This document shows positions 47,038-56,739 of a stretch of 64,000 bases of DNA, piece by piece. Under the pieces are notes generated by a model that was not told the origin of the DNA, made no database searches, and was given only the letters and a program-made list of their open reading frames with translations. Origin of the DNA: Robinsoniella peoriensis (GTDB taxonomy: Bacteria > Bacillota > Clostridia > Lachnospirales > Lachnospiraceae); NCBI RefSeq assembly GCF_000797495.1, contig NZ_JTGN01000003.1, forward strand, positions 42,679 through 106,678, given 5' to 3'. Position numbers and translations under genes: made by a program. Within the stretch, counting starts at the first letter, position 1, and every line of letters begins with the position of its first letter.

Positions 47038-48369
47038 CTATATTTCCGCCTGTGAAACCAGCAATCCGATTACATAGTCTTCTACCCTGTGGTTAAAGAC
47101 TGTGATTTCCATATGTTCCCCAACTTTATGTCCGCTGATATGGATACTCTCATTGAGCGGCTTCGGAACCTGATCCAGTTCAGGAATGGAAATTGTAAAA
47201 CTTTCTTTGGGACAGTGATCCAGCAGTATGTACAGATCTTCTCCTTTTTTTGTATAATGTACCTCTATTCCATTAGATGCAGTATGGGAGTGCCTTTTGC
47301 TGCAGGCAGTTCCATAGATGGCTTCTCCATTTGTTTTTAACCATTGTCCCAGCATTTGCAGCCTTTTTTCCTGCTCCGGAGGAATTGTGCCATCTGCCTT
47401 TGGTCCGATATTGATTAACAGGTTCCCGTTATTAGCTACGGTACTTACCAGCAGACTGATAAGATCTGCGGTACTGATCAGCTGGTCATCACCCTCATTT
47501 GCATTATATCCGAATGATAGTCCCATACCTCTGCACATCTCCCATTTTTCTTCTCTTACCGCTTCGCCATATTTATATTCTTTTGTTCCAAAGTCTTTAT
47601 AAAGACCATTAAACCGATCATTAACCACACCATCCTCCACCGTATTGTAATAGTGGGATAATAAATGGGGTAGCATCTCTTCCCCTTGTTTCGGCCACCC
47701 GATATCATTCCAGAAAACAGACGGATGATAGCGGTCCATAAGTTCCATTGCCTGTTTATATGCATAATCCGCATATTCATGTGTGGGGCAGGCTTTATGA
47801 AAATTATCTTCCTCTTTATAAATAGGATCATGGGCAAATCTCCAGTCTATAATTCCGGAATAATAAAGACCCATTTTTAACCCTTCCTCTTTGACTGCTC
47901 TGGTCAGTTCTCCTACAATATCTCTTTTCGGACCTTTATTTATGGCAGTGTAATCGGTATATGCACTTGGAAACAGACAAAATCCGTCATGATGTTTCGT
48001 AACCAGTACAATATATTTTGCCCCTGCCTCTTTAAACAGCTTCGCCCAGTTAGCCGGCTTCCAGTTTTCTGCCTTCCACATGGGCAGGAAATCTTCATAG
48101 GCAAAATCCTTTCCGTATGTCTTCAAATGATGATCGTAAGTAGGTCCCTGCCCTACATTTACGGAATTATAGTACCATTCCGCATAAGGATTATTGCAAA
48201 ACCACTGCTCATCTCCCGGTACTTCTCCCAATTCCCATGTCCTTGGAGCAAAAGCCGGCACGGAATAAATTCCCCAATGTATAAAAATCCCCAGCTTACA
48301 ATCCTGGTACCACTTTGGCAATTCATGGGTTCTTATGGAGTCCCATGTTCCATCATATAATTTTTTCAT
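47038..48369 (-). CDS. Cytoplasmic alpha-L-fucosidase (GH29)
   Basis: 443 residues. LPKWYQDCKLGIFIHWGIYSVPAFA (HWG), YIVLVTKHHDGFCLFPSAYT (KHHDGF), GLYYSGIIDWRF, FWNDIGWP with the nucleophile Asp, and LLINIGPKADGTIPPEQ. No signal peptide, so it acts on imported oligosaccharides. It lacks the C-terminal carbohydrate-binding domains of larger GH29 enzymes. It lies between the ABC permease and giant GH127 genes in one direction, so the substrate may contain both fucose and arabinose. That link is inferred. Start has a weak ribosome site. Confidence 0.9.
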   Translation of the reverse strand: MKKLYDGTWDSIRTHELPKWYQDCKLGIFIHWGIYSVPAFAPRTWELGEVPGDEQWFCNNPYAEWYYNSVNVGQGPTYDHHLKTYGKDFAYEDFLPMWKAENWKPANWAKLFKEAGAKYIVLVTKHHDGFCLFPSAYTDYTAINKGPKRDIVGELTRAVKEEGLKMGLYYSGIIDWRFAHDPIYKEEDNFHKACPTHEYADYAYKQAMELMDRYHPSVFWNDIGWPKQGEEMLPHLLSHYYNTVEDGVVNDRFNGLYKDFGTKEYKYGEAVREEKWEMCRGMGLSFGYNANEGDDQLISTADLISLLVSTVANNGNLLINIGPKADGTIPPEQEKRLQMLGQWLKTNGEAIYGTACSKRHSHTASNGIEVHYTKKGEDLYILLDHCPKESFTISIPELDQVPKPLNESIHISGHKVGEHMEITVFNHRVEDYVIGLLVSQAEI

Positions 48370-48441
48370 TACTGCACCAAAAGGTTACACATACCTTTTC
48401 CTTTCTTACATGCTAAACTATCCGCCCTTTTCAGGACGCAC

Positions 48442-49266
48442 CTATCCCTTTACAGCTCCTGCCGTCATACCCGCTATAATATATTTCTGTGCAAATATAT
48501 ATACAATCACAACCGGTATGGACACCAATACCATATCAGCACAAACAAGGTTCCAGCTGCGGCTGTACTGACCATAAAAATTATATACGGACAGTGGCAG
48601 AGTCCACTTACTGGATGAATTCAATAGATACATCGGATATTGAAAATCATTCCAAACCCACATAAAATTCAGTATTCCGGTTGTTGCCGTCACCGGTTTT
48701 AACAGCGGAAAAATAATCTGCCAGAAAAGTTTACCGCCCTTTGACCCGTCAATTACAGCTGCTTCATCTAATTCCTTTGGAATCCCTTTGATAAAGCTGG
48801 AATACAGCATTGTTGAAAACGGAAGATACAACGCTCCATAGACAAAGACCATGGATATTCTGGAACCGTATAAGCCCATATATTTCAGCATCTGAATCGT
48901 GGGCAGCGCCGCAAATGGGGCAATAATACCAAAAGTCATGCATTTTGATATAATCCGGCAGGCTTTGGTATTTCTCCTCACCAGTACATAGCTGAAAACA
49001 GATGCCAGCACCAGAACCAGCAAAACGGATAATACGGTTATAAACATACTGTTAAAAAATGCCCTGGGAATATGTCCCTGCTCCCAAACTTCTGCATAAT
49101 TATCAAATGCCCATGCAGTTGGAAAATTGATATTCAGGTAACTGGCTTCTCCTTTTGGCTTAAAGGATGTAATCACTACCATCAAAAGGGGGTAAATCAC
49201 GACGATACTAAGAAGCCACATTATAATTTCAATCAGAATATTAATTCGTTTTGTCTTCTTACTCAT
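48442..49266 (-). CDS. ABC sugar permease, MalG type
   Basis: About 274 residues, six spans (first IMWLLSIVVIYPLLMVVITSF). EAA loop ELDEAAVIDGSKGGKLFWQIIFPLLKP contacts the ATPase. The chosen start (49266) follows GGGAG and overlaps the MalF-type permease stop by four bases. No ATPase is in the locus, so a shared MsmX-type ATPase encoded elsewhere is expected, as is usual in Firmicutes. Confidence 0.93.
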   Translation of the reverse strand: MSKKTKRINILIEIIMWLLSIVVIYPLLMVVITSFKPKGEASYLNINFPTAWAFDNYAEVWEQGHIPRAFFNSMFITVLSVLLVLVLASVFSYVLVRRNTKACRIISKCMTFGIIAPFAALPTIQMLKYMGLYGSRISMVFVYGALYLPFSTMLYSSFIKGIPKELDEAAVIDGSKGGKLFWQIIFPLLKPVTATTGILNFMWVWNDFQYPMYLLNSSSKWTLPLSVYNFYGQYSRSWNLVCADMVLVSIPVVIVYIFAQKYIIAGMTAGAVKG

Positions 49267-50135
49267 TCTACATTCTCCCACCTTTCACTAAATTTCTGGT
49301 AAGCAATGGCCACAATTACAAGAATTACGGTGAAAATAAGATTTATCGCAACGGAATGGGAATAACGCCCTCTTGCCATTTCATTCATCATTAGCGTTCC
49401 GAAAGTCTCCGTATCGTAACCCGGTCCTCCGGAAGTCATAACGTAAACCAGATCAAACATCTTAAGTCCGTAAATAAGGCTGAATAATATGTTGACATTT
49501 ACTGACGGCATAATCAGCGGAAGGGTAATCTTGCGGAACATCTGCCATCCGGAAGCGCCATCCACTTTTGCCGCTTCTATGTAATCAGAAGAAACGGACT
49601 GTAAACCCGCCAGTGTAATTACAATTGCATATCCCAGGTTTCTCCAGATCTCTGCTATGGAAATTGTAAAAATAGCAGGCCCGCGGCTTCCCAGCCACTG
49701 AATGGCAAACTGTTCCAGACCTATACTGCGAAGCAGGTTATTGATGGTTCCATATCGGGCTTCAAATAGTGCATTGAATATTAAACCCACGATTAAAGCT
49801 GATAAAATAGCCGGTACGAAATATACTGTACGGATTAAATTTCTGGTCTTTAATTTCCGGTTTAAAACCAGTGCAAACACAAACCCCAAAACGGTTACAA
49901 TCACTGTTTTTGCACCTGCAAAAATCAGGGTATTTACAAATGCAGTAGGAACCGTCTTCTCCGTTATAACCTCGATGAAATTCTTAATACCAACAAATTT
50001 TACATCACTGACATACGAACTCCAGTCTGTAAAAGCATATAGATAACCGATCGTAGACGGAAGTATAAAAAACAAACCGAACACAGCCAAAGGTACAATC
50101 AGCATATAAGTAGGATAAATCTTCTTTGTATTCAT
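49263..50135 (-). CDS. ABC sugar permease, MalF type
   Basis: About 290 residues. Spans from TYMLIVPLAVFGLFFILPS onward; EAA loop IEAAKVDGASGWQMFRKITLPL. Start at 50135 behind AAGGAG. It forms the membrane channel with the MalG-type partner, receiving ligand from the lipoprotein gene immediately upstream. Confidence 0.93.
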   Translation of the reverse strand: MNTKKIYPTYMLIVPLAVFGLFFILPSTIGYLYAFTDWSSYVSDVKFVGIKNFIEVITEKTVPTAFVNTLIFAGAKTVIVTVLGFVFALVLNRKLKTRNLIRTVYFVPAILSALIVGLIFNALFEARYGTINNLLRSIGLEQFAIQWLGSRGPAIFTISIAEIWRNLGYAIVITLAGLQSVSSDYIEAAKVDGASGWQMFRKITLPLIMPSVNVNILFSLIYGLKMFDLVYVMTSGGPGYDTETFGTLMMNEMARGRYSHSVAINLIFTVILVIVAIAYQKFSERWENVE

Positions 50136-50230
50136 AAATGCTCCTTTCTGCATTTCCTTGGGGCTCTCCAGAGTCAGAGAAGCAGGGCCCGGGAATCCCG
50201 GGCTCTTATCCCTTACTACTATGTTCCGGT

Positions 50231-51631
50231 TTATTTAAATCCTTCAACCTGCTGTGCTGTTGCCACTTTAATACGGGCATCATCCATCATTTTCAGACAG
50301 CCTGCAGCATCTACATTTCCAACTAACAGTTCCTGAATACATTTTCCGCCGTCATTCTGGGAAAAACCTATAATTTCAGGATTTGCAATGGATGGTCTGC
50401 CAACTTCTGCAACCCAGTCAACTGCTGCATCATACTGGGGAGTTGTTTTAATTGTTGTCTGTCCTTTAAAACAAGGCGCCGTTGAAATGCCGTCAAATGC
50501 CACGTTGTAATTTTCCGGATCCGCCATAAAGTTTATAAAATCAATAGCTGCGTCCACATTCTTACCATTTTTATTCGCCAGCATCAGGCTGCAGTTTGGC
50601 CCTTCAAAAGTACCTTCCTTGGTAGTACCCACAAATGCAGGCATAATTCCAAAATCATCTGCTTTATAAGTATAGGATTCACTGTCATAATCCGTATACA
50701 GCCAGGTATCCCAGCCTAACATCATTGCAGCTTCCCCATTTCCCAATACTTCTGAGGCGTAATCCCAGGTATCGGTATTATATGATTTACCAAAGTATCC
50801 TTTATCTGCTGAGGTTTTATACCAGTCTGCCAAATCTGTCATTTCCGGTATGTCTGCGTATTTTATCTGGTTTGAATTGATCTTCTTTAAGTTATCTTCA
50901 TTCTGGAAGATCGGATCCATACCAAACTGATAAAGCATAGGCCATACATCTTTCACTGCCATGTACATGGGCGTAATCCCTGCATCCATGAGTTTCTGGC
51001 AGACCTGGTTAAATTCTTCCTGGGTTTTTGGCACTTCTATCCCCTGCTCTTCGAATATTTTTTTATTGTAAAATGTACCGGATAAAGATGCTTCCCAGAA
51101 AGGAAGTCCATAGACTACATCATCACGTTTTGTCTGAGGCAGTACGTTATCCTGAATATCCGAAACCCATTTTGCATCCGTAAAATCTACAAAGTTTTCT
51201 TTCGGGTTATAAGCATCCAGTCCATAACCGCCAAAATGCATGAATAAATCCGGGATATCACCTGTCTGGAATTTTGTCAGCGCTACGTTTTCAAAATTAT
51301 CCGTATCGATTCCCTGAACATCAATTTTGTTTCCCGTCTTTTCTTCATACAGTTTAAAAATATTCTGCATGAACGGTCTCTGGGTATCTCCGGCATTTCC
51401 ATAGAGCGTTAAGGTAATGCCGCCTTCTTTCTTTGCATCCTTACTTTCTTCTGCCTTGGTATCCGCTGCTTTTGTGCCCTCATCGGTATCTGCCGCTTTT
51501 GTCTCCTGCTTTGTCTCTGCCTTTGTTCCTTCTTTCGTCTCACCTGTGTTCCCGCCACACCCTGCCAACATAGCGGCTGTTATGGAAATTGCAATTGCCG
51601 AACATAAAACCTTTGTTTTTTTGTTTCTCAT
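50231..51631 (-). CDS. ABC sugar-binding lipoprotein
   Basis: 466 residues. Signal KVLCSAIAISITAAMLAGCGG with lipobox LAGC, then a Lys/Glu/Thr-rich spacer (TKAETKQETKAADTDEGTKA) typical of Firmicute lipoproteins, and the binding fold (TLTLYGNAGDTQRPFMQNI; DIPDLFMHFGGYGLD; YGLPFWEASLSGTFYNKKIF; MLGWDTWLYTDYD). First gene of the ABC-GH29-GH127 run; starts behind GGGAGG. Oligosaccharide capture at the cell surface. Confidence 0.93.
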   Translation of the reverse strand: MRNKKTKVLCSAIAISITAAMLAGCGGNTGETKEGTKAETKQETKAADTDEGTKAADTKAEESKDAKKEGGITLTLYGNAGDTQRPFMQNIFKLYEEKTGNKIDVQGIDTDNFENVALTKFQTGDIPDLFMHFGGYGLDAYNPKENFVDFTDAKWVSDIQDNVLPQTKRDDVVYGLPFWEASLSGTFYNKKIFEEQGIEVPKTQEEFNQVCQKLMDAGITPMYMAVKDVWPMLYQFGMDPIFQNEDNLKKINSNQIKYADIPEMTDLADWYKTSADKGYFGKSYNTDTWDYASEVLGNGEAAMMLGWDTWLYTDYDSESYTYKADDFGIMPAFVGTTKEGTFEGPNCSLMLANKNGKNVDAAIDFINFMADPENYNVAFDGISTAPCFKGQTTIKTTPQYDAAVDWVAEVGRPSIANPEIIGFSQNDGGKCIQELLVGNVDAAGCLKMMDDARIKVATAQQVEGFK

Positions 51632-51772
51632 TCTTATTTCCTCCCATTCTTTCGTTTCTTTGTAAATTTATTGTAACAAAAGATCCGGCAAACTAGAATA
51701 GATAAAGGGAAGACTTTACATGGACAATATTCCTATTTTTTATAATTGTATCAACAACGTCCATACAAAAAT

Positions 51773-51817
51773 AAAGGCCAGAACGACTATGTGAGAGACC
51801 AGCCGTTCTAACCTTTT
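51773..51817 (-). terminator. Terminator behind the 35-codon frame
   Basis: Minus strand AAAGG-AGAACG...CGTTCT-CCTTT stem with two small bulges, followed by ATTTTTG. Orientation indicates a minus-strand transcript ending here. Confidence 0.65.
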
Positions 51818-51839
51818 ATTAATTTAATTATAATACTCT

Positions 51840-51947
51840 TTAATATTCCCCGTATGTTTCTGGAACTCCACCTAATATAAATGCAGTTTGTTTACCGATA
51901 GACCCTGAATCCCCGATAGGTGCGGGAGTAATTGATACATCAAGCAT
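51840..51947 (-). CDS. Possible 35-residue peptide or gene remnant
   Basis: ATG at 51947 opens a 35-codon frame (MLDVSITPAPIGDSGSIGKQ... ending GGVPETYGEY) with stop at 51840-51842. It lies 23 bases before the terminator. No ribosome site precedes the ATG, and the frame stays open for a further ~20 codons upstream without a start, so a C-terminal remnant of a larger gene is equally likely. Not recognised. Confidence 0.25.
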   Translation of the reverse strand: MLDVSITPAPIGDSGSIGKQTAFILGGVPETYGEY

Positions 51948-52156
51948 TTGTTTCTGTTGCACATATCTCTGCGGGATAGATGCCCTATGTCGGAAAGGTT
52001 ACCCCCACAAACTTACAGCAAAGATCACATTCAAGATATGAACAATTTAAATAAAGTCTTCAAAAACCTCGGTCTTAGTGGTATGATTATCTTAAAATTA
52101 TTAAATTTTTGCTGCTTCATCTGGCAAAAAGGATTAATAAGAACGAGGTGTTCCCC

Positions 52157-53962
52157 ATGATGCAAAAATTGCCGTATCATTATAAGTTATATTTATCTTT
52201 CAGTCTGATTGTTACCTTGATTTTATTTGCAAGCGGCACCTTCTTTTTCCAGTACAACAACCGGCTTTTGCAGAACAATCTTCAATCCAACAGCCTGGAC
52301 TCCCTGAACCTGATTCAGTCCAGAATTGAAGATATGCTGGTCAATGTGGACAAAGACCTGGTGACGCTCCATGCCTCAAAGGCATTCACGGACATCGTAT
52401 TTCATATACCTGAGACACCCTATAACTATTTTCTTCAGCATCCCACCATCACTTCTGATGTAGATGGGATACTGCTGTCTGTGCTGGCTACCACGAAGGC
52501 AAATCGCAGCATTCATTACATCAGCCGCTATTACGATTACCTGGGGACGCAGATTAACCAGCAGTCTCTCAATTCCAAACCAATGACAAAAGATGAAATC
52601 CGGGACATACCCACAGTTCGGGAAGCTTTAACTACGAAAAAATATAAGTTATATTTTCCACCCCATCCGGATTACTGGTCCTCAGATGCTCATCTGACGC
52701 TGACAGTGTCAAGGCCCATCCGGGATACTTACCACACCTACGGAGTACTGGAATATAATATAGAAGCCGAGGAATTAGACGAGCTTTTAAAGCTCCCCAA
52801 CAGCGACGACACTTATCAGCTATTATTACTGGATGATTCCGGGAAACTGCTCTATCATAATATACCCGACACCCCTGACAACCAGATAAAAGAGCTTTAC
52901 AAAGGGGAAACCTTTGAACAGCCCATCGGATATTATTATGCAGATAAAAATTCATTGATGGCATACAGCCATTCGGAATTAACCGGATGGACAATCCTCA
53001 TCAAAAGAGATATCCATACTTACACCATGCAGGTGAATTCCATGGCGAAAACCATCATTTTATCTTACATAGCCGCATTCATCATATTACTGCTCTTCCT
53101 TTTTATTATTACCAGGAACCTGACTCAGCCCCTTCGCACCCTCCGTAATAATTTATACCACCTGGAATTAAACCAGGATATCCACTTAGATATCCAGTCC
53201 AGCAATAATGAAATTGTGGTACTGACCAGCGGTATTGAAGAAATCCTGAATAAAATGCGGCTTCAGAATATTCATATCATGGAGATACGTGAACGGGCGG
53301 TAAAAGCTCATTTTGATGCAATGGAAGCCCAGCTGAATCCACATTTTCTATATAATACCCTGTCTGTAATCGGCGCCTACGGTTTAGAACAGGGCAATAC
53401 GACCGTTCCTAAAATGTGTACGGAACTGGCTAACCTGCTGCGCTATTCTATCAACTTCAACCATCGGACCGTTCGTCTGAAAGATGAGTTTGATAACATA
53501 AAAAGTTATCTCTATATTATGAAAATGAGGCACGAGCATATGTTGGATTACAGCTGGGATCTGGATCCTACCCTGGATGATATCAATGTTCCGAAATTAA
53601 TCCTGCAGCCGATTATTGAAAATTGTTTTCAGCACGGCTTCCAAAATGTTCCACCGGTCTGGAAAATCCATATCCGATCCTACCGCAGGGAGAATCGGTG
53701 GCTGGCAGCTGTATCCAACAATGGGCAGCCATTTAATCAGGAAAAAATCAACCAGCTCTACAACCGGTTCGATCAGTTTAAAAAAGCCTTTCTGGAAGGG
53801 CGGGAGGTGGAAAACAATCTGGAACAACAGGGGTTTGGATTAGAAAATACAATTCTGCGCCTCTCTATCTATTACCGGGGACTGGAATATTTTCATATAC
53901 AGACAGAAGATAATCTGACTACAATTGAGATTGGAGGATTTATTGATGATGAATCAAATTAA
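52157..53962 (+). CDS. YesM-type sensor histidine kinase (second system)
   Basis: About 601 residues. First span LYLSFSLIVTLILFASGTFF (about 12-32), extracellular sensor, second span TIILSYIAAFIILLLFLFI (about 300-320), HAMP, phospho-His motif DAMEAQLNPHFLYNTLSVIG, HATPase QPIIENCFQHGFQN and SNNGQPFNQE. Divergent from the ABC operon, so probably its sensor. Start behind GAGGTG; the 16-residue upstream extension is unlikely. Confidence 0.94.
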   Translation: MMQKLPYHYKLYLSFSLIVTLILFASGTFFFQYNNRLLQNNLQSNSLDSLNLIQSRIEDMLVNVDKDLVTLHASKAFTDIVFHIPETPYNYFLQHPTITSDVDGILLSVLATTKANRSIHYISRYYDYLGTQINQQSLNSKPMTKDEIRDIPTVREALTTKKYKLYFPPHPDYWSSDAHLTLTVSRPIRDTYHTYGVLEYNIEAEELDELLKLPNSDDTYQLLLLDDSGKLLYHNIPDTPDNQIKELYKGETFEQPIGYYYADKNSLMAYSHSELTGWTILIKRDIHTYTMQVNSMAKTIILSYIAAFIILLLFLFIITRNLTQPLRTLRNNLYHLELNQDIHLDIQSSNNEIVVLTSGIEEILNKMRLQNIHIMEIRERAVKAHFDAMEAQLNPHFLYNTLSVIGAYGLEQGNTTVPKMCTELANLLRYSINFNHRTVRLKDEFDNIKSYLYIMKMRHEHMLDYSWDLDPTLDDINVPKLILQPIIENCFQHGFQNVPPVWKIHIRSYRRENRWLAAVSNNGQPFNQEKINQLYNRFDQFKKAFLEGREVENNLEQQGFGLENTILRLSIYYRGLEYFHIQTEDNLTTIEIGGFIDDESN

Positions 53963-55478
53963 AATAATAATTGCTGAAGATGAACCTGCTATTTTAAGAG
54001 GGATTTGTGCAGCAATAACCATGATATCTGACAAATTTATCATATCCGGCACTGCATATGACGGAGAAAATGCCCTGAATTTGATTCAGGAACACCACCC
54101 GCACATCGTAATCACAGATATCAAAATGCCGCTGATGGATGGATTGACACTGATCGCTGAAGCTAAAAAACAAAATTCCACTGCAAAGTTCGTAATTTTA
54201 ACCGGATTTGCAGAATTTGAGTATGCAAAAAAAGCAATTACACTGGGTGTATCTGACTACCTGTTAAAGCCTGTGGATCCGGAAGAATTAGCAAAACTTT
54301 TAAACGGAATGAAACAGGAAATTAATAGCAAAAGCTCTCAGGTACAGATGGAATATATCCGCTCCTGCTTTTTCAAAAGAGTGCTTACGGATTTTACTTT
54401 TAATCCTTTGGCACACTGCAGCCTTCACCTGTTGTTTTCTTATTATGGCTCCATTGTCAATAATACTTATTCAGAATTCAATCTGTCCGGCGAAATTGTA
54501 AGGAATCTGGATACTTCATTTTTAGATGGCATTATCGAAAAATACCAACTCCCGGTTTATTCCTTCCGGGGTAATTACTATAATGAATTCGTCTATGCCA
54601 TTGTCACTCCTTCAGATAAGAAAATGGACATTCTTCCGGTGGTCCGGGAGATCCGGGAAAATGCCCAAAAATCAGACACCTACGTGAATTTTGTTTTATC
54701 TGCCGTTGTTCATAGCGGCGAAGAGATTAAAGATTTAATGCAAAATGCTTACCTGTTTACCCTGTTTCATTTGCCCTTTGGCAAAAACAGTTTTTTAATC
54801 CAGGATGATGCCTGTACTAAGAAAAATGCCATAGAAATTTCTGATAACATCGTTGCACTGGCCGGAAAATTCAGGCCCGGCACTACTGAAAATGAACTAA
54901 AAAATATCCTTTCCCAAATGACAGCATGGTGGCAGGAATCGGATACTACCCAATTCCAGCTGCTCGCAGACGTACGCCATATAGCTAGTGCCGCTATTCA
55001 CGTAAGTCCTAATGCATCCCAGATTTTGTTCGATCCAACCGAAATCATTGCCTCTTCCGATTCCTACGAAGAGTTATTTGAGAACCTTCTGCTTGAATTG
55101 ACTAAAATATTGTTCCCGGAACACATACAGCAAAAAAAATCCTCCTCTCAGCTGGTAGATGACATTCGCGCGTATCTGGATAAAAACTTTACACAGCAGA
55201 TCACCTACAAAGTCTTTTACGATATCTGGGGCTATAACGAAAAATATACCACAACCCTTTTCAAAGAAGCTTTTGGAATTTCACCCAGTAAATACATTAC
55301 TTCACTGCGACTGGAAATGGCAAAAAGTTTAATGATAAAAAATCCCCAGATTCTGTTAAAAGATGTTGCGGAACAAACTGGTTACACAGATGCACTTTAT
55401 TTCAGCAGGGTGTTTAAAAATAATGAAGGGATGTCACCCAGTGCTTTTATACAGTCACTGGAGCAGCCCCCCTGTTAA
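53946..55478 (+). CDS. YesN-type response regulator with AraC domain (second system)
   Basis: About 510 residues. KIIIAEDEPAILRGICAAI, HHPHIVITDIKMPLMDGLTL (phospho-Asp), KFVILTGFAEFEYAKKAITLG, YLLKPVDPEELAKLL; C-terminal HTHs ITYKVFYDIWGYNEKYTTTLF and LKDVAEQTGYTDALYFSRVFK. The first HTH reads ITYKVFYDIWG, less canonical than the first system. The start lies inside the kinase stop region (GGAGG about 9 bases before), so the pair is coupled. Confidence 0.93.
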   Translation: MMNQIKIIIAEDEPAILRGICAAITMISDKFIISGTAYDGENALNLIQEHHPHIVITDIKMPLMDGLTLIAEAKKQNSTAKFVILTGFAEFEYAKKAITLGVSDYLLKPVDPEELAKLLNGMKQEINSKSSQVQMEYIRSCFFKRVLTDFTFNPLAHCSLHLLFSYYGSIVNNTYSEFNLSGEIVRNLDTSFLDGIIEKYQLPVYSFRGNYYNEFVYAIVTPSDKKMDILPVVREIRENAQKSDTYVNFVLSAVVHSGEEIKDLMQNAYLFTLFHLPFGKNSFLIQDDACTKKNAIEISDNIVALAGKFRPGTTENELKNILSQMTAWWQESDTTQFQLLADVRHIASAAIHVSPNASQILFDPTEIIASSDSYEELFENLLLELTKILFPEHIQQKKSSSQLVDDIRAYLDKNFTQQITYKVFYDIWGYNEKYTTTLFKEAFGISPSKYITSLRLEMAKSLMIKNPQILLKDVAEQTGYTDALYFSRVFKNNEGMSPSAFIQSLEQPPC

Positions 55479-55498
55479 AGGGCTGGCCGCTGCAGCAT

Positions 55499-55551
55499 TA
55501 AAAAAGGAAAGTAATCTCATATGATAAATCAATCATAAAAGATTACTTTCC
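55499..55551 (-). terminator. Terminator of the iol/ADH operon
   Basis: Minus strand GGAAAGTAATCT, loop, AGATTACTTTCC (12 bp), then TTTTTTAAT. Also lies just past the convergent regulator gene. Confidence 0.9.
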
Positions 55552-55571
55552 TTGCATTTACCTGCAGATTA

Positions 55572-56723
55572 TTACCACAGATTGCGGTAAATCTGCTCCA
55601 GATCTTCTTTACTCACTTCTTTTCTGCTATTTTGAGGACTTCCGCTGTCCATGGCATCCAGAGCCATTTTTTCCACAACACTCATGAACTCCTGTTTATT
55701 GATGCCATATTCTTCGAAGCTTGGTGTTGCCAGTTCTCTGCAAATGGTTTCTACTGCTTTTAAAAAATTCCAGCTTGCTGCTTCGTCTGAATCCAGGTCA
55801 GTAGCGACTCCCACTGCCCTGCCCAGTTCTCCAAACCGGTCATATGCCCCATCCAGCACAAAACCCAGACATTCTTTTAACAGCATCGCATTGGATAAAC
55901 CATGTGCAATGTGGAACAGCGCTCCGATAGGACGGCTCATGCCATGCACAATCGTAACCGATGCATTATTAAATGCAATTCCTGCTTCCAGTGAAGCGAT
56001 AGACATCTGTTCTCTTGCCGTTAGATCTGTTCCCTCCCGGAAGGCTGCCGGCAGATAAGCAAAGATTCTCTTTACTGCGGAAAGGGCAAACGTATCGGAA
56101 AGGGGCTGTGCCTTTCTGGAGGTAAAGGCTTCAATTGCATGGGTTAATGCGTCCAGTCCGGTAGCTGCCGTTATCTTGGGAGGTGCCGTCATGGTAAACT
56201 GCGGATCTATAATTGCAAGAGCAGGCATCAATACCTGACCCTTTAATAGCATTTTAATATCTTTTTTTGTATCCGTAATAATGGTAAACTGCGTTGCCTC
56301 AGAACCGGTACCTGCTGTTGTGGGAATTGCCGCCATAGGAGGTGTGGGCACTTTAATCACTTTTCCCATATAGTCAGCGATTTTGCCGCCGTTTGTTGCC
56401 AGCGCTCCGATTGCCTTCATGGAATCAATGGGGCTTCCTCCGCCCAGCGCAATCAGAAAATCACATTTTTCTTTTAAATACATACTCAGCCCGTTTTCAA
56501 TCATTTTGTCGGTGGGCTCACCCACTATTTCGGAATATATTACATACTCTATTCCCTGGTTTTTCAGGGCTTCTTCTACATGAGCTGCATTTCCCAGCTG
56601 AATCATCACTTTATCTGTAATGATCAGCGCTTTTTTTCCAAACCCTCTTAAAATTTCTTCTGCCATGGTAAGTGCGCCGGAACCGGTAATCATCTGTCCC
56701 GGAACGATAAAATCTCTTCCCAT
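55572..56723 (-). CDS. Iron-containing alcohol dehydrogenase
   Basis: About 383 residues. FIVPGQMITGSGALTMAEEI, ALGGGSPIDSMKAIGAL (NAD site), IPTTAGTGSEATQFTIITD, and metal ligands TGLDALTHAIEAFTS, VHGMSRPIGALFHIAHGLSNAM. Group III family, NAD(P)H-linked reduction of an aldehyde. It lies just after iolB with its own structured leader. It may reduce malonate semialdehyde, since iolA is absent; that is an inference. Start at 56723 is behind AAGGGG. Confidence 0.88.
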   Translation of the reverse strand: MGRDFIVPGQMITGSGALTMAEEILRGFGKKALIITDKVMIQLGNAAHVEEALKNQGIEYVIYSEIVGEPTDKMIENGLSMYLKEKCDFLIALGGGSPIDSMKAIGALATNGGKIADYMGKVIKVPTPPMAAIPTTAGTGSEATQFTIITDTKKDIKMLLKGQVLMPALAIIDPQFTMTAPPKITAATGLDALTHAIEAFTSRKAQPLSDTFALSAVKRIFAYLPAAFREGTDLTAREQMSIASLEAGIAFNNASVTIVHGMSRPIGALFHIAHGLSNAMLLKECLGFVLDGAYDRFGELGRAVGVATDLDSDEAASWNFLKAVETICRELATPSFEEYGINKQEFMSVVEKMALDAMDSGSPQNSRKEVSKEDLEQIYRNLW

Positions 56724-56739
56724 TTTTATTCCCCTTGCA

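Larger units (their letters stand above)
51632..52156. other. Divergent intergenic region with an unexplained minus-strand unit
   Basis: About 525 bases between divergent operons. It holds a minus-strand 35-codon open frame (51840-51947) followed by a good terminator (51773-51817) and nothing else I can identify. Promoters for the flanking genes must lie here, but I see no unambiguous -35/-10 pair. Sequence around 51950-52050 has other short minus-strand frames with no start, as in a decayed mobile element. Confidence 0.5.
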
